Source of the DNA: Mesorhizobium sp. WSM2240
Lineage (GTDB): Bacteria > Pseudomonadota > Alphaproteobacteria > Rhizobiales > Rhizobiaceae
NCBI RefSeq assembly: GCF_040438645.1
Contig: NZ_CP159253.1
Coordinates: forward strand, 3,162,001-3,226,000
Direction: 5' to 3'
Length of the DNA stretch: 64,000 nt
Shown in pieces: positions 39,859 to 49,219 of this stretch. Numbering within the stretch: position 1 is the first letter of the stretch; each line of letters begins with the position of its first letter. The position numbers and the translations under genes were made by a program. The notes below the pieces were generated by a model. It was not told the origin of the DNA. It was given only the letters and a program-made list of their open reading frames with translations, and searched no databases.

Positions 39859-42695
39859 TCCTGCCCGTAGCGCAGTTCGGACGGCCGTTCATGCGGCTCC
39901 CGAGGCAGGGCGACAGGCGCAAAGCGCGGCTCGCTCAACTCGGCGGGTTCCGCCTTCTCGATGCGCACGCGAAGGTCATACCAGGCCGCCTGCCCAGTGA
40001 TCGGGTCGGAGTTCGACCAGCGCATGCCGTCGCCTTTCGGCGGCAGAAGTTCGTTGATCAAGTGATTCATCAGAAAGCCTTTTCTGGCTTCCGGCGCGTC
40101 GCGATCCAAGGCCCAGGCCCCTTCCCGCTTGCCGATCGCGTTCCAGGTCCATATCGTCGAGGAGTTTACAGCCTCCATACGAGCGATCTCCACTTTGATC
40201 CGGCCATGGTGCGAGGTCAGGAACACCCAGTCGCCATCAGCCAAGCCAATTTCGTCGCAGATCGGTCCCGGCACATAAAGCGGGTTCTTCGTGTGGATCT
40301 GGCGCAGCCAGGCATTCATCGAGCCCCAGGAGTGATACATCGCCGCCGGCCGCTGCGTGATTGCGTGATAGGGATAGATCTGGCGATCGACGATTTCCTC
40401 CTCGAAAGGCCGGTACCAGAACGGCAGCGGATCGAACGTATCTAGGATGCGCCGGCGATGGGTTTCGGGCGCGAACGGCTCGCGCAGTCCTTCCGCCGAT
40501 AGCCGGAATTTTTGCAGCGACTCCTGGTAAAGCTGGAAAATCACCGGCTGGGGCGTATCGAAAAAGCCCATCCGCACAGCGAGATCCTGATACGCCCTGT
40601 TGGCGTGTTTGAAGAATTGCGCTTCGAGCGGGATGTGCGCCGAGAAGAAGGAACCATTCTCGATATAGCGCTTGATCTGATCGGGATTGGCGGCCCCGCG
40701 GCCGACGCGATCGCCGTTCGGCCCGCGAAATCCGGCCAGCGGCCCGATGCCCGGCCGGCGCTCATGGCGCACGATGTAGTCGGCGTAATCGCTGTAGAGC
40801 GCGCGACCGCGATGATCGACGAACCCCGGCAGCCTCAACCGCGCCCCGAGATCGAGAAGCACCGTCTGGAAACCGCGCACGTCCCGGTCAGGCTCGATCA
40901 CCGGCCAGCGGATCGCATCCTGCACGGCGTCCGGCTCGGAGATCGGCCGGTCGAGCATGGAGATACAGTCGTGGCGCTCCAGATAAGTCGTGTCCGGCAG
41001 CACCAGATCGGCATAGGCGACCATTTCCGACGCATAGGCGTCCGAATAAATGATTTTCGGAATTTTGTATTCAACGGTTGCGGGATCCTTGTCCTCCAGC
41101 ATTTTTATCACGCCGGCGGTGTTCATCGACGAGTTCCAAGCCATGTTGGCCATGTAGAGGAACAGCACGTCGATCGGATAAGGGTCGCCGGCATGCGCGT
41201 TGGAAATGACCATGTGCATCAGGCCATGGACCGAGATCGGCGCATCCCACGAGAAAGCCTTGTCGAGGCGCGTCGGCTTGCCGTTGGCATCGATGAGCAG
41301 GTCTTCGGGCCCTCGCGGAAAGCCGAGATGCGGGCCCGACAGCGGTTTGTTCGAGCCGAAATGTTCCGCTCTCCCATGCGGCGTCGGATGCGCTTCGACG
41401 GGCTTCGGATAGGGCGGCTCGAAACGGAACGCGCCCGGGCAGTCGACCGCGCCGATCAGCACCTGCAGCATGTGTAGCGCGCGCGCCGTCTGGAAACCGT
41501 TGGAATGGGCCGAGAGGCCGCGCATGGCATGGAAGGACACCGGCCGGCCGACGAAGCTGTCGTGGCGCTCGCCGTTCATGTCGGTCCAGGGCTGGTCGAT
41601 GGAGATGGCTTCGTCGAAGGCGACGCGGGCGATCTCGGCGGCCAAGCCGCGAATGACCTCGACGGCAACGCCCGTCTCGCCAGCCACGGCCTCGGGCGCG
41701 TATTTCGGGTCGAGGTACTTTTCCGCCAGAAGCTGGAAGGAAGGCACGGCGAAGCGCCCGTCCTCGAGCATATAGCGCCCGGACAGCGCTGGCCTTGCGC
41801 CGGTAGTGCCTTGCGGAACGATGCGCTCGGTGACCGTTTCGAATACCGCCGCCCTGCCGTCGGCATCGCGGGCGAACAGCCCGTGTTCCGCCGTTCCCGG
41901 AGCATCGATGACAAGCCACGGCGCGTTGGAATAGCGCATGAGGTAGTCGACATCGATTTTCCGCGCCTTCAGCAGCTCGTGCACCACAGCCAGGATCAGC
42001 AGCCCGTCCGTACCGGGACGGATGCCGATCCAGTTATCGGCGACCGCCGAATAGCCGGTCCGCACGGGATTGACCGAGACGAAACGCGCGCCGTTCTTCT
42101 TGACCTTGGCGATGCCCATCTTGAGCGGGTTGGAATCGTGGTCCTCGGCGACCCCGAACATGACGAACAGCTTTGTCCGGTCCCAGTCCGGCGCGCCGAA
42201 TTCCCAGAACGCGCCGCCGATGGTCATGATGCCCGCCGCCGCCATGTTGACCGAGCAGAAGCCGCCATGAGCTGCATAGTTGGGCGTGCCGAATTGCTGC
42301 GCCCAAAAGCCGGTCAGCGACTGCGACTGGTCGCGGCCGGTGAAGAAGGCGAGCTTTTTCGGATCGGACTGGCGCACGCCGTCGAGCCAACCGGTTGCGA
42401 TGCCGAGGGCTTCTTCCCACGAGATTTCCTGGAATTCGCCCGAGCCGCGCGGCCCTACCCGCTTCAGCGGCGCCCTTAGCCGCGCCGGCGCATAGTGCTG
42501 CATGATGCCGGCCGAGCCCTTGGCGCAGAGCACGCCGCGATTGACCGGATGATCGCGATTGCCTTCGATGTAGCGGATCTTGCCGTCCTTGATGTGGACA
42601 TTGATGCCGCACCGGCACGCGCACATGTAGCATGTCGTCTTGCGCACTTCGTCGCCGACGGGCTCGGACAGCGCGACACGCGGAGTGGAATTCAT
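39846..42695 (-). CDS. soeA: molybdopterin oxidoreductase catalytic subunit, probable sulfite:quinone oxidoreductase SoeA
   Basis: Large molybdenum bis-guanine-dinucleotide enzyme of the DMSO reductase family, 949 residues. The N-terminal cluster site is TCYMCACRCGINVHI with the fourth Cys in GVLCAKGSAG, giving one 4Fe-4S cluster. There is no twin-arginine signal, so the enzyme is cytoplasmic; with a DmsC-like anchor and a SoeB-like subunit this fits SoeA rather than exported DmsA or PsrA. Long blocks typical of the Soe group are GRDQSQSLTGFWAQQFGTPN and YLERHDCISMLDRP. Likely job: oxidation of sulfite from taurine, DMSP-related or thiosulfate breakdown. A TauE/SafE exporter gene lies at 53253, not adjacent. 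Confidence 0.8.
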   Translation of the reverse strand: MNSTPRVALSEPVGDEVRKTTCYMCACRCGINVHIKDGKIRYIEGNRDHPVNRGVLCAKGSAGIMQHYAPARLRAPLKRVGPRGSGEFQEISWEEALGIATGWLDGVRQSDPKKLAFFTGRDQSQSLTGFWAQQFGTPNYAAHGGFCSVNMAAAGIMTIGGAFWEFGAPDWDRTKLFVMFGVAEDHDSNPLKMGIAKVKKNGARFVSVNPVRTGYSAVADNWIGIRPGTDGLLILAVVHELLKARKIDVDYLMRYSNAPWLVIDAPGTAEHGLFARDADGRAAVFETVTERIVPQGTTGARPALSGRYMLEDGRFAVPSFQLLAEKYLDPKYAPEAVAGETGVAVEVIRGLAAEIARVAFDEAISIDQPWTDMNGERHDSFVGRPVSFHAMRGLSAHSNGFQTARALHMLQVLIGAVDCPGAFRFEPPYPKPVEAHPTPHGRAEHFGSNKPLSGPHLGFPRGPEDLLIDANGKPTRLDKAFSWDAPISVHGLMHMVISNAHAGDPYPIDVLFLYMANMAWNSSMNTAGVIKMLEDKDPATVEYKIPKIIYSDAYASEMVAYADLVLPDTTYLERHDCISMLDRPISEPDAVQDAIRWPVIEPDRDVRGFQTVLLDLGARLRLPGFVDHRGRALYSDYADYIVRHERRPGIGPLAGFRGPNGDRVGRGAANPDQIKRYIENGSFFSAHIPLEAQFFKHANRAYQDLAVRMGFFDTPQPVIFQLYQESLQKFRLSAEGLREPFAPETHRRRILDTFDPLPFWYRPFEEEIVDRQIYPYHAITQRPAAMYHSWGSMNAWLRQIHTKNPLYVPGPICDEIGLADGDWVFLTSHHGRIKVEIARMEAVNSSTIWTWNAIGKREGAWALDRDAPEARKGFLMNHLINELLPPKGDGMRWSNSDPITGQAAWYDLRVRIEKAEPAELSEPRFAPVALPREPHERPSELRYGQEWAK

Positions 42696-42741
42696 CGGCG
42701 GAGCTCCTCCGCCAATGTCTACAGACGCCCTACCCCAAATG

Positions 42742-42762
42742 AAATGCCCGAAAACGGCATTT
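42742..42762 (-). terminator. possible terminator after the L,D-transpeptidase gene
   Basis: A stem AAATGCC/GGCATTT with a 7-base loop lies between the end of the transpeptidase gene (42832) and the start of soeA, all on the minus strand. The tail after the stem on the minus strand is CATTTGGGG, which is only weakly T-rich. It may separate the two transcription units or lie in the soeA leader. Confidence 0.35.
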
Positions 42763-42831
42763 TAGGGGGAAATTTGTATAGACATAACCGCCATAACAGA
42801 ATCGTTTCGGCGGCTGTCGCCTCGACGCCGC

Positions 42832-43263
42832 TCAGTTCCTGACGACGATGCGCGTGTTGCCCGGTCCGATCTGCTTCACCAGCGCGTAGAACTTGGCGGC
42901 GTTGGCGGTCGCGAGCCTCACGCAGCCATGCGAGGCAGGCCGTCCGAGGCTCTTGACATAGTTGGTGCCGTGGATGGCGTAGCCGCCATGGTAAAACACC
43001 GAATACGGCATGGGCGACATATCGTATTTGCGCGAATGCCACATTCTATGCATGCGTTTCGGCCGCCAGGTACCGCGTGGCGTGATGTAGCCCTTGCGCG
43101 CCGTCGAGACCTTCCAGGTGTGGATGACGCGGCCGTGCTTCACCACGGTCATGGTCTGATCGGACACGTTGATGTTCGCCACCAAGCTGGCCGCATGGCC
43201 CTGCGCCGAAGCGCCAAGCAGCAGCCCCGCAAATGCAAGCGCGAGAAGAATTCTGTTTCTCAT
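42832..43263 (-). CDS. L,D-transpeptidase (YkuD domain)
   Basis: Secreted cell-wall enzyme that forms 3-3 cross-links in peptidoglycan or attaches proteins to it. It has 143 residues, a signal peptide of about 24 residues (GHA-ASLV) and a single YkuD domain. Catalytic residues are visible: H98 in YAIHGTNYVKSLG and C114 in SHGCVRLA. The protein is short for the family, a minimal domain with no peptidoglycan-binding module, as is common in rhizobial paralogues. It stands alone with 274 bp of A/T-richer, apparently non-coding DNA to the divergent amine oxidase gene. Confidence 0.92.
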   Translation of the reverse strand: MRNRILLALAFAGLLLGASAQGHAASLVANINVSDQTMTVVKHGRVIHTWKVSTARKGYITPRGTWRPKRMHRMWHSRKYDMSPMPYSVFYHGGYAIHGTNYVKSLGRPASHGCVRLATANAAKFYALVKQIGPGNTRIVVRN

Positions 43264-43537
43264 TTGCTCGATCCCCCAAATACCAAAAAACCTAGCGTCC
43301 CCTTCACATTCGGTATGTGAAGAAGCTTACACCCAGTTCCTAAAAATTTGCCAAACTGTGCGACCGTCGGTCCTTACAATTTCCCGTGAAGGTTGCGCCA
43401 CAGCAAGCCGACGATTGCACCATGGGACCGGTTTCGTTGACTTCAATCTATAAGGGCATAGTTTTGTTTCGGGCGGTGCGAACTGAGTTGGCGATGGCGC
43501 GGCGGTGTTTAAACACCACGCGTCCGGAGGGACTAAG

Positions 43538-45139
43538 ATGCAGCGCAATCAATCATTTAACGGTTTAAGCCGGCGCGAACTGCTATCGCTGATCGGAATG
43601 ACTGCGGGCAGCGCCGTGATGTATCAAGCGATGACCAGCCTGGGTCTTGCCGAGGAGTCGGGTTACAAGGGTCCGCTCAAGCTCGACGGCGATCCGAAGG
43701 GTGCTTCGGTTCTCATCCTGGGCGCCGGGCTGGCCGGGATGACCGCGGCGCTCGAAATGCGTCAGGCCGGCTACAAGGTTCAGATCCTCGAATTCAACGA
43801 CCGCGCTGGAGGCCGCAACTGGACGCTGCGCGGCGGCGACACCTACACCGAGCTTGGCGGCGAGACGCAAACCTGCGAGTTTGACGAAGGGATGTATCTC
43901 AATCCGGGACCGTGGCGCATTCCCTATCACCACAACGGCCTGCTTGCTTACTGCAAGCGCCTGGGCGTTACGCTCGAGCCCTTCCAGCAACTCAACCACA
44001 ACGCGTTCCTGCATTCATCGAAAGCGTTCGGCGGCAAACCGCAGCGCGTTCGCCACATCAAGACTGACTTCCGCGGCCACGTCTCGGAACTGCTGGCCAA
44101 GGTGACGCAGAAGAGCCAATTGGAGAGCAGCGTCACCAAAGAGGACCAGGAGGTCTTGCTGGAAGCACTGAAATCCTGGGGCGCGCTAGACGCTGACTAT
44201 GGTTACCGGGCCAGCCTCCACACGTCGGAGTTCCGCGGCTTCGAAAAGGATCCGGGCGGCGGTCTCGGCGCGGCACCGGTCGCTGGCGAACCGATCGGCC
44301 TCTCCGATATCCTGAACTCCCGCCTATGGGGTAATCTGGCCAACTATGCCCTCTACGAGTTCCAGACCACCATGTTCCAGCCGGTCGGCGGCATCGACAT
44401 GATCGCCAAGGCCTTCGCCAGAGAGGTCGGCGACCTCATCAAATACAACGCCAAGGTCAGCAAAATCGAACAGAACGACACCGGCGTCACAGTCACCTAT
44501 GAAGACACGAACAATCCAGGGACGCCGCAACAGGCGTCTGCCGACTGGTGCATCTGCACCATCCCGCTGACGATTCTCAGCCAGATCGAGATCAATGTCG
44601 GCGCGCCAATGCAAGCCGCGATTGAGGCGGTGCCCTACGCCTCATCGGTCAAGGTCGGCCTGCAGTTCAAGCGCCGCTTCTGGGAGGAGGACGATCTGAT
44701 CTTCGGCGGGGTCAGCTACACCGACTTGCCGATCGCCCAGATTTCCTATCCGAGCACGGATTTCAACAAAACGGGCAAGGGCGTCCTGCTCGGCTGCTAC
44801 ACCTGGAACGGACCGAACTCCTACGAATTCACCTCGATGTCGCCCGCCGAACGCGTAAGGCTGGCTGTCGAATACGGCTCCCAGATTCACCCGCAATACA
44901 AAGACGAATTCGAAACCGGCATTGCGGTCGCGTGGCACCGTGTTCCGTTCACGTTGGGCTGCGCGGGCGACTGGACAGAAGAGGCGAGGAAGGAACACTA
45001 CGACAATCTGTGCCAGATAGACGGGCGCATCGTGCTCGCCGGCGAACACGCCTCCTATATCCCGGCGTGGATGGAAGGCGCGATCCTCTCATCGCTGGAC
45101 GCGGTGTCGCGGCTGCACCAGCGCGTTCTCGCTGGGTGA
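43538..45139 (+). CDS. Tat-exported flavin amine oxidase/dehydrogenase
   Basis: FAD-dependent amine oxidase family protein, 533 residues, probably periplasmic. The N terminus carries a twin-arginine signal, SRRELLSLIGMTAG (11-24). The FAD-binding GAGLAG lies at 62-67, followed by VQILEFNDRAGGRNW. The C-terminal FAD site is VLAGEHASYIPAWMEGAILS. The fold covers monoamine and L-amino-acid oxidases and NicA2-type dehydrogenases; the substrate is unknown. The ATG at 43538 has GGAGGG upstream. A c-type cytochrome follows 46 bp on and a secreted RidA after it. The enzyme may therefore pass electrons to cytochrome c rather than to oxygen, as NicA2 does with CycN. Confidence 0.85.
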   Translation: MQRNQSFNGLSRRELLSLIGMTAGSAVMYQAMTSLGLAEESGYKGPLKLDGDPKGASVLILGAGLAGMTAALEMRQAGYKVQILEFNDRAGGRNWTLRGGDTYTELGGETQTCEFDEGMYLNPGPWRIPYHHNGLLAYCKRLGVTLEPFQQLNHNAFLHSSKAFGGKPQRVRHIKTDFRGHVSELLAKVTQKSQLESSVTKEDQEVLLEALKSWGALDADYGYRASLHTSEFRGFEKDPGGGLGAAPVAGEPIGLSDILNSRLWGNLANYALYEFQTTMFQPVGGIDMIAKAFAREVGDLIKYNAKVSKIEQNDTGVTVTYEDTNNPGTPQQASADWCICTIPLTILSQIEINVGAPMQAAIEAVPYASSVKVGLQFKRRFWEEDDLIFGGVSYTDLPIAQISYPSTDFNKTGKGVLLGCYTWNGPNSYEFTSMSPAERVRLAVEYGSQIHPQYKDEFETGIAVAWHRVPFTLGCAGDWTEEARKEHYDNLCQIDGRIVLAGEHASYIPAWMEGAILSSLDAVSRLHQRVLAG

Positions 45140-45185
45140 CCGTCATGCCGGCTCATCCCCATCTCAGCCTCGCGAGGATATCACC

Positions 45186-45638
45186 ATGATGACACGGTCG
45201 TTTCGGGCCTTCTGCCTCGTCGGCGCCTCGGCGCTGATTGCCTTCGCCCTGGCCACGTCGGGAACGCTCGCCCAGGAATCGGAAGCCGTCGCTGAAGACC
45301 AGCCGCTGGATTCGGCCGAACCGACACTCAGCGACACGTCGAACTTCGCGGAACAGACCGGCGCGGCGCTGTACGCCAGCGTCTGTCAGGCCTGCCATAT
45401 GAGCGAGGGCCAGGGCGCGGTCGGCGCGGGCAAATATCCTGCTCTCGCCAAGAACGAAAATCTGGAAGCCGGCGGCTACCCTGTCTTCGTCGTGGTGAAA
45501 GGCCTGAAAGGCATGCCGCCGGTCGGCCAGATGATGAGCAACGAGCAGGTTGCCGCCGTCGTCAATTATGTGCGCACCCACTTTGGCAACAACTACAAGG
45601 ACCCGGTGTCGGCCCAGGATGTCGCCGACGTCAGATAA
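45186..45638 (+). CDS. periplasmic c-type cytochrome, partner of the amine oxidase
   Basis: Monoheme cytochrome c of 150 residues with a signal peptide of about 30 residues (GTLA-QES). The heme-binding motif CQACH is at 67-71, and the likely axial methionine is in GLKGMPPVGQMM near the C-terminal part, followed by the helix EQVAAVVNYVRTHFG. An acidic linker (EAVAEDQPLDSAEPTLSD) precedes the domain. It sits between a Tat-exported flavoenzyme and a secreted RidA protein on one strand with short gaps. Electron acceptor for the flavoenzyme is the natural inference. Confidence 0.88.
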   Translation: MMTRSFRAFCLVGASALIAFALATSGTLAQESEAVAEDQPLDSAEPTLSDTSNFAEQTGAALYASVCQACHMSEGQGAVGAGKYPALAKNENLEAGGYPVFVVVKGLKGMPPVGQMMSNEQVAAVVNYVRTHFGNNYKDPVSAQDVADVR

Positions 45639-45712
45639 GGCCCGGCCTCGTCCCGACCACAATCGTGATGAGGCTGGTCGGCTCGCCACCCCGCGGATAG
45701 AAGGAGAAAGAA

Positions 45713-46210
45713 ATGAACGGATTGCGGATCGCCGCCACCCTTGCGGCTGGAATGATGATGACGGCAAGCGCCTTGGCGCAGGACATCGTACGCCACAAGA
45801 TTCCTGATTCCGATTTCCCGATCGCGCAGGCCGTCGAGGTGCCAGCCGGCAAGACCACTGTCTATGTCAGCGGCGCCGTCCCGTCGGTAACGGACGAAGC
45901 GGCCGACAAGAACACGGTTGCGGCCTATGGCGATACCAAGGCCCAGACCGAATCGGTGTTCAAGTCAATCGAGACGACGCTGACGAGGCTTAATCTCAAG
46001 ATGAGCGACGTGGTGAAGATGCAGGTGTTCCTGGTCGGCGATCCGGCCAACGACGGCAAAATGGATTTTGGCGGCTTCATGGAAGGCTATACACAATTCT
46101 TCGGCACGAAGGCCCAGCCAAATCTGCCGGCCCGGTCGGTGGTGCAGGTCGCGGGCCTTGCCAATCCAGGCTTTCTGGTCGAAATCGAGGTTACGGCGGT
46201 GCGGCCTTAG
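45713..46210 (+). CDS. secreted RidA (YjgF) family imine deaminase
   Basis: RidA fold protein, 165 residues, but with a clear signal peptide of 22 residues (TASALA-QDIV), so it works in the periplasm. Most RidA proteins are cytoplasmic and lack one. The mature part has the family blocks TVYVSGAVPSVTDEA, DVVKMQVFLVGD and LPARSVVQVAGL. R141 in the last block is the catalytic arginine that hydrolyses imines. Imines are the direct product of amine oxidation by the flavoenzyme two genes upstream, so the protein probably completes that reaction to carbonyl and ammonia. GAAGGAG stands before the ATG. Confidence 0.88.
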   Translation: MNGLRIAATLAAGMMMTASALAQDIVRHKIPDSDFPIAQAVEVPAGKTTVYVSGAVPSVTDEAADKNTVAAYGDTKAQTESVFKSIETTLTRLNLKMSDVVKMQVFLVGDPANDGKMDFGGFMEGYTQFFGTKAQPNLPARSVVQVAGLANPGFLVEIEVTAVRP

Positions 46211-46325
46211 GGTCGCACTGACACAGGCGCTGCGCAGTGGAATGGCGGGCGGCTTCCCTCGACTTCGTGGCGAGGATACTTAAACTGGCTCCTCTTTCCA
46301 CAAGTTCCGGGTCCGCGTCGCATAC

Positions 46326-47606
46326 ATGTATAAAAGGCTTCTTGAAACGATCGACGAGCGGGTCGACGACCTGGTCGCGTTGACTGCCGACCTGATCAGG
46401 TTTCCGACGATCAATCCGCCCGGCGACGCATACCGGCCCTGCACCGAATATATCGGCACGCGCTTGAAGAAACGCAGCTTCGGCGTTGAATACATACGTG
46501 CCGAAGGCACGCCGGGCGACACCGACCGCTTTCCGCGGATGAACGTCGTCGCCCGCTTCGACGGCCGCACTCAGGGGCCGACCGTCCATTTCAATTCGCA
46601 CATCGATGTCGTCGAGGCTGGCGAAGGCTGGACGGTCGACCCGTTCGCCGGCGTAGTGAAGGACGGCAGGGTCTATGGCCGCGGCGCCTGCGATATGAAG
46701 GGCGGGCTGGCGGCGTCCATCATCGCCGCCGAGGCGTTCATGGATGTCTATCCGGATTTTCCCGGCGCGATCGAGATTTCCGGCACTGCCGACGAGGAAT
46801 CGGGCGGCTTTGGCGGCGTCGCCTATCTGGCTGCCAAAGGCTACTTTTCCAAGCCGAAGGTCGATCACGTCATCATTCCCGAACCGCTGAACAAGGATCG
46901 CATCTGCCTCGGCCATCGAGGCGTCTGGTGGGCCGAGATCGAAACCAAAGGCGAGATCGCGCATGGCTCGATGCCGTTCCTCGGCGACTGCGCCGTGCGC
47001 CACATGGGCGCCGTGCTGGAGGCTTTCGAGAAGGACCTCTTTCCCGCGCTCGACCGCAAGCAGACGCGCATGCCCGTGGTACCCGAGGGGGCGCGGCGTT
47101 CCACGATGAATATCAACTCCATCCATGGCGGCCAGACCGACGATTTCCGTCCCGGCCTACCATCGCCCAACGTGCCCGATTGGTGCCGGCTGACGATCGA
47201 CCGGCGTTTCCTGTTGGAAGAGAAGATCGGCGACGTCAAAGGCGAAGTGACGGCCATTCTCGACCGGCTGAAACGCGACCGGCCGAGGTTCGACTACGAC
47301 ATCCGCGACATCATGGAGGTGCAGCCGCTGATGACCGAGCGCGATGCGCCGGTTGTCTCGGCGGTGGCTCAAGGCATTCGCGAGGTCTTCGACCGGGAGC
47401 CCGACTACGTCATTTCGCCCGGCACCTACGACCAGAAGCACGTCTCGCGTATCGGCCATCTGCATGACTGTATCGCCTATGGGCCGGGCATCCTCGACCT
47501 TGCTCATCGGCCGGACGAATGGGTCGGCATCGCCGACATGGTTGAATCGGCCAAGGTCATGGCGATCGGCCTGAACCTCTTGCTGCGCGGGCCGTCGGCG
47601 GGGTGA
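46326..47606 (+). CDS. M20 family metallo-deacylase (ArgE/DapE-like)
   Basis: Zinc hydrolase of the M20 peptidase family, 426 residues, cytoplasmic. Metal and catalytic residues are visible: HIDVVEAGEGW (first His and Asp), GRGACDMKGG (bridging Asp), ADEESGGFGG (Glu-Glu) and the C-terminal GTYDQKHVSRIGHLHD region with the last His. The dimer domain contains NINSIHGGQTDDFRPG. It resembles acetylornithine deacetylase/succinyl-diaminopimelate desuccinylase, but the exact acyl-amino-acid substrate is unknown. It is followed 127 bp later by a peptide ABC transporter, so it may process an imported acyl-peptide or amide. Shine-Dalgarno is weak. Confidence 0.85.
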   Translation: MYKRLLETIDERVDDLVALTADLIRFPTINPPGDAYRPCTEYIGTRLKKRSFGVEYIRAEGTPGDTDRFPRMNVVARFDGRTQGPTVHFNSHIDVVEAGEGWTVDPFAGVVKDGRVYGRGACDMKGGLAASIIAAEAFMDVYPDFPGAIEISGTADEESGGFGGVAYLAAKGYFSKPKVDHVIIPEPLNKDRICLGHRGVWWAEIETKGEIAHGSMPFLGDCAVRHMGAVLEAFEKDLFPALDRKQTRMPVVPEGARRSTMNINSIHGGQTDDFRPGLPSPNVPDWCRLTIDRRFLLEEKIGDVKGEVTAILDRLKRDRPRFDYDIRDIMEVQPLMTERDAPVVSAVAQGIREVFDREPDYVISPGTYDQKHVSRIGHLHDCIAYGPGILDLAHRPDEWVGIADMVESAKVMAIGLNLLLRGPSAG

Positions 47607-47733
47607 TCACTCCAGCCGTTCGGCTGTGCGGAAAAGATTCCGCTTCAGCTAGGCCGATCGCAACAAACGCGATTTACTCTGGCGGTAAATAACGCTTCTA
47701 TCCAGCCGGAATTCGGGAACGGGAGTTGGTTCA

Positions 47734-49212
47734 ATGAAAGTTTGGAAATCGATCATTGCGGCAAGCGTGCTGGCGCTGGTGTCGAGCGGCGCGGCGCAGG
47801 CAGCCAGGACCGACCTAGTGCTGGGCATCCCGCTTGAGCCGCCGCATCTCGACCCGACCGCAGGAGCGGCGGCGGCAATCGACGAGGTTCTTTACGCCAA
47901 CGTCTTCGAAGGATTGACCCGCATCGGGCCGAATGGCGAAGTGCTGCCGGCGCTGGCCGAGAGCTGGACCGTTTCCGACGACGGCAAGATCTACACCTTC
48001 AAGCTGCGTACCGGCGTGAAATACCATGACGGCAGCGACTTCAATGCCGACGACGTGAAATTCTCGCTGGACCGTGCACGCGCCGAAGATTCCACGAATG
48101 CGCAGAAGGCGCTGTTTGCTGCGATCGACACCGTGGAGGCAGTCGACCCGGGTACGGTGAGGGTCACGCTGAAGAACCCGCAGGGCTCTTTCCTCTACAA
48201 TATGGGCTGGGGCGACGCAGTGATCGTCGCGCCGGAATCGGCCGAGACCAACAAGGAAAAGCCGATCGGCACCGGCCCGTTCAAATTCGAGAACTGGGCC
48301 AAGGGTTCGGCCATTACGCTGGTCAAGGCCGATGGCTGGGGCGATCCGATCGCGCTCGACAAGGCCGAGTTCCGCATCATTCCGGATGCCGCCGCAGCCA
48401 TTCCGGCGCTGCTGTCGGGCGACGTGCAGGCGCTGCCGAACTATCAGCTCGGCGATGCGCTGCCGCAGATCCAGGCCGATCCGCGCTTCAAGGTGGTGAT
48501 CGGCTCGACTGAAGGCGAGACGGTGCTGTCGACCAACAACAAGAAGCCGCCCTTCGACAATCTGAAGGTGCGGCAAGCCATCGCCCACGCGATCGACCGC
48601 AAGGCGATCATCGACGGCGCTTCCGGCGGCTTCGGCGTGCCGATCGGCTCGCATTTCGCCCCGCACAATCCGGCCTACATCGACCTGACCGGCACCTATC
48701 CGCATGATGTCGAAAAGGCTAAAGCGCTCCTCAAGGAAGCGGGCTTCGAGAACGGCTTCAAGGCGACCCTGAAACTGCCGCCGGTCGGCTACGCGCGCGA
48801 CGGCGGCCAGATCGTCGCCTCGCAGCTGCGCGAAGTCGGCATCGATCTCGAAATCATTCCCGTAGAATGGGCCGACTGGCTGAAGCAGGTGTTCACGGAA
48901 AAGAACTACGATCTGTCGATCGTCTCGCACACCGAACCGAACGACATCGATATCTATTCGCGCGACGACTATTATTTCCAGTACGACAATCCGGCCTTCG
49001 ACAAGATCATCGAGGAGCTGAACCTCACCTCCGACGAAGCCAAGCGCAAGGAACTCTATGGCCAGGCGCAAAAAATCCTCGCCGAGGATGCGGTCGTGGG
49101 CTTCCTGTTCGAGCTGCCGAAGATCGGCATCTGGGACGCCAAGGTCGAGGGCCTCTGGACAAACTCGCCCATCCAGGCGAACGACCTGACCAAGGTGAAA
49201 TGGGTGGATTGA
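47734..49212 (+). CDS. peptide ABC transporter substrate-binding protein
   Basis: Periplasmic binding protein of family 5 (Dpp/Opp/Nik class), 492 residues with a signal peptide of 23 residues (AQA-ARTD). Blocks are LAESWTVSDDGKIYTFKLR, VKYHDGSDFNADDVKFSLDR, IGTGPFKFENWAKGSAITL and the C-lobe VKWVD end. It is the first gene of a complete four-gene importer. The stop is followed after 7 bases by a perfect 28-bp palindrome, which probably uncouples its level from that of the membrane genes. The substrate may be a peptide or modified amino acid; M20 hydrolase upstream hints at an acyl compound. Confidence 0.92.
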   Translation: MKVWKSIIAASVLALVSSGAAQAARTDLVLGIPLEPPHLDPTAGAAAAIDEVLYANVFEGLTRIGPNGEVLPALAESWTVSDDGKIYTFKLRTGVKYHDGSDFNADDVKFSLDRARAEDSTNAQKALFAAIDTVEAVDPGTVRVTLKNPQGSFLYNMGWGDAVIVAPESAETNKEKPIGTGPFKFENWAKGSAITLVKADGWGDPIALDKAEFRIIPDAAAAIPALLSGDVQALPNYQLGDALPQIQADPRFKVVIGSTEGETVLSTNNKKPPFDNLKVRQAIAHAIDRKAIIDGASGGFGVPIGSHFAPHNPAYIDLTGTYPHDVEKAKALLKEAGFENGFKATLKLPPVGYARDGGQIVASQLREVGIDLEIIPVEWADWLKQVFTEKNYDLSIVSHTEPNDIDIYSRDDYYFQYDNPAFDKIIEELNLTSDEAKRKELYGQAQKILAEDAVVGFLFELPKIGIWDAKVEGLWTNSPIQANDLTKVKWVD

Positions 49213-49219
49213 CGATGCG

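Noticed and set aside
38155..42695. Three-gene molybdoenzyme taken as DMSO reductase DmsABC
   Set aside because: No twin-arginine signal on the large subunit; cytoplasmic layout fits SoeABC better, though phylogeny was not run.
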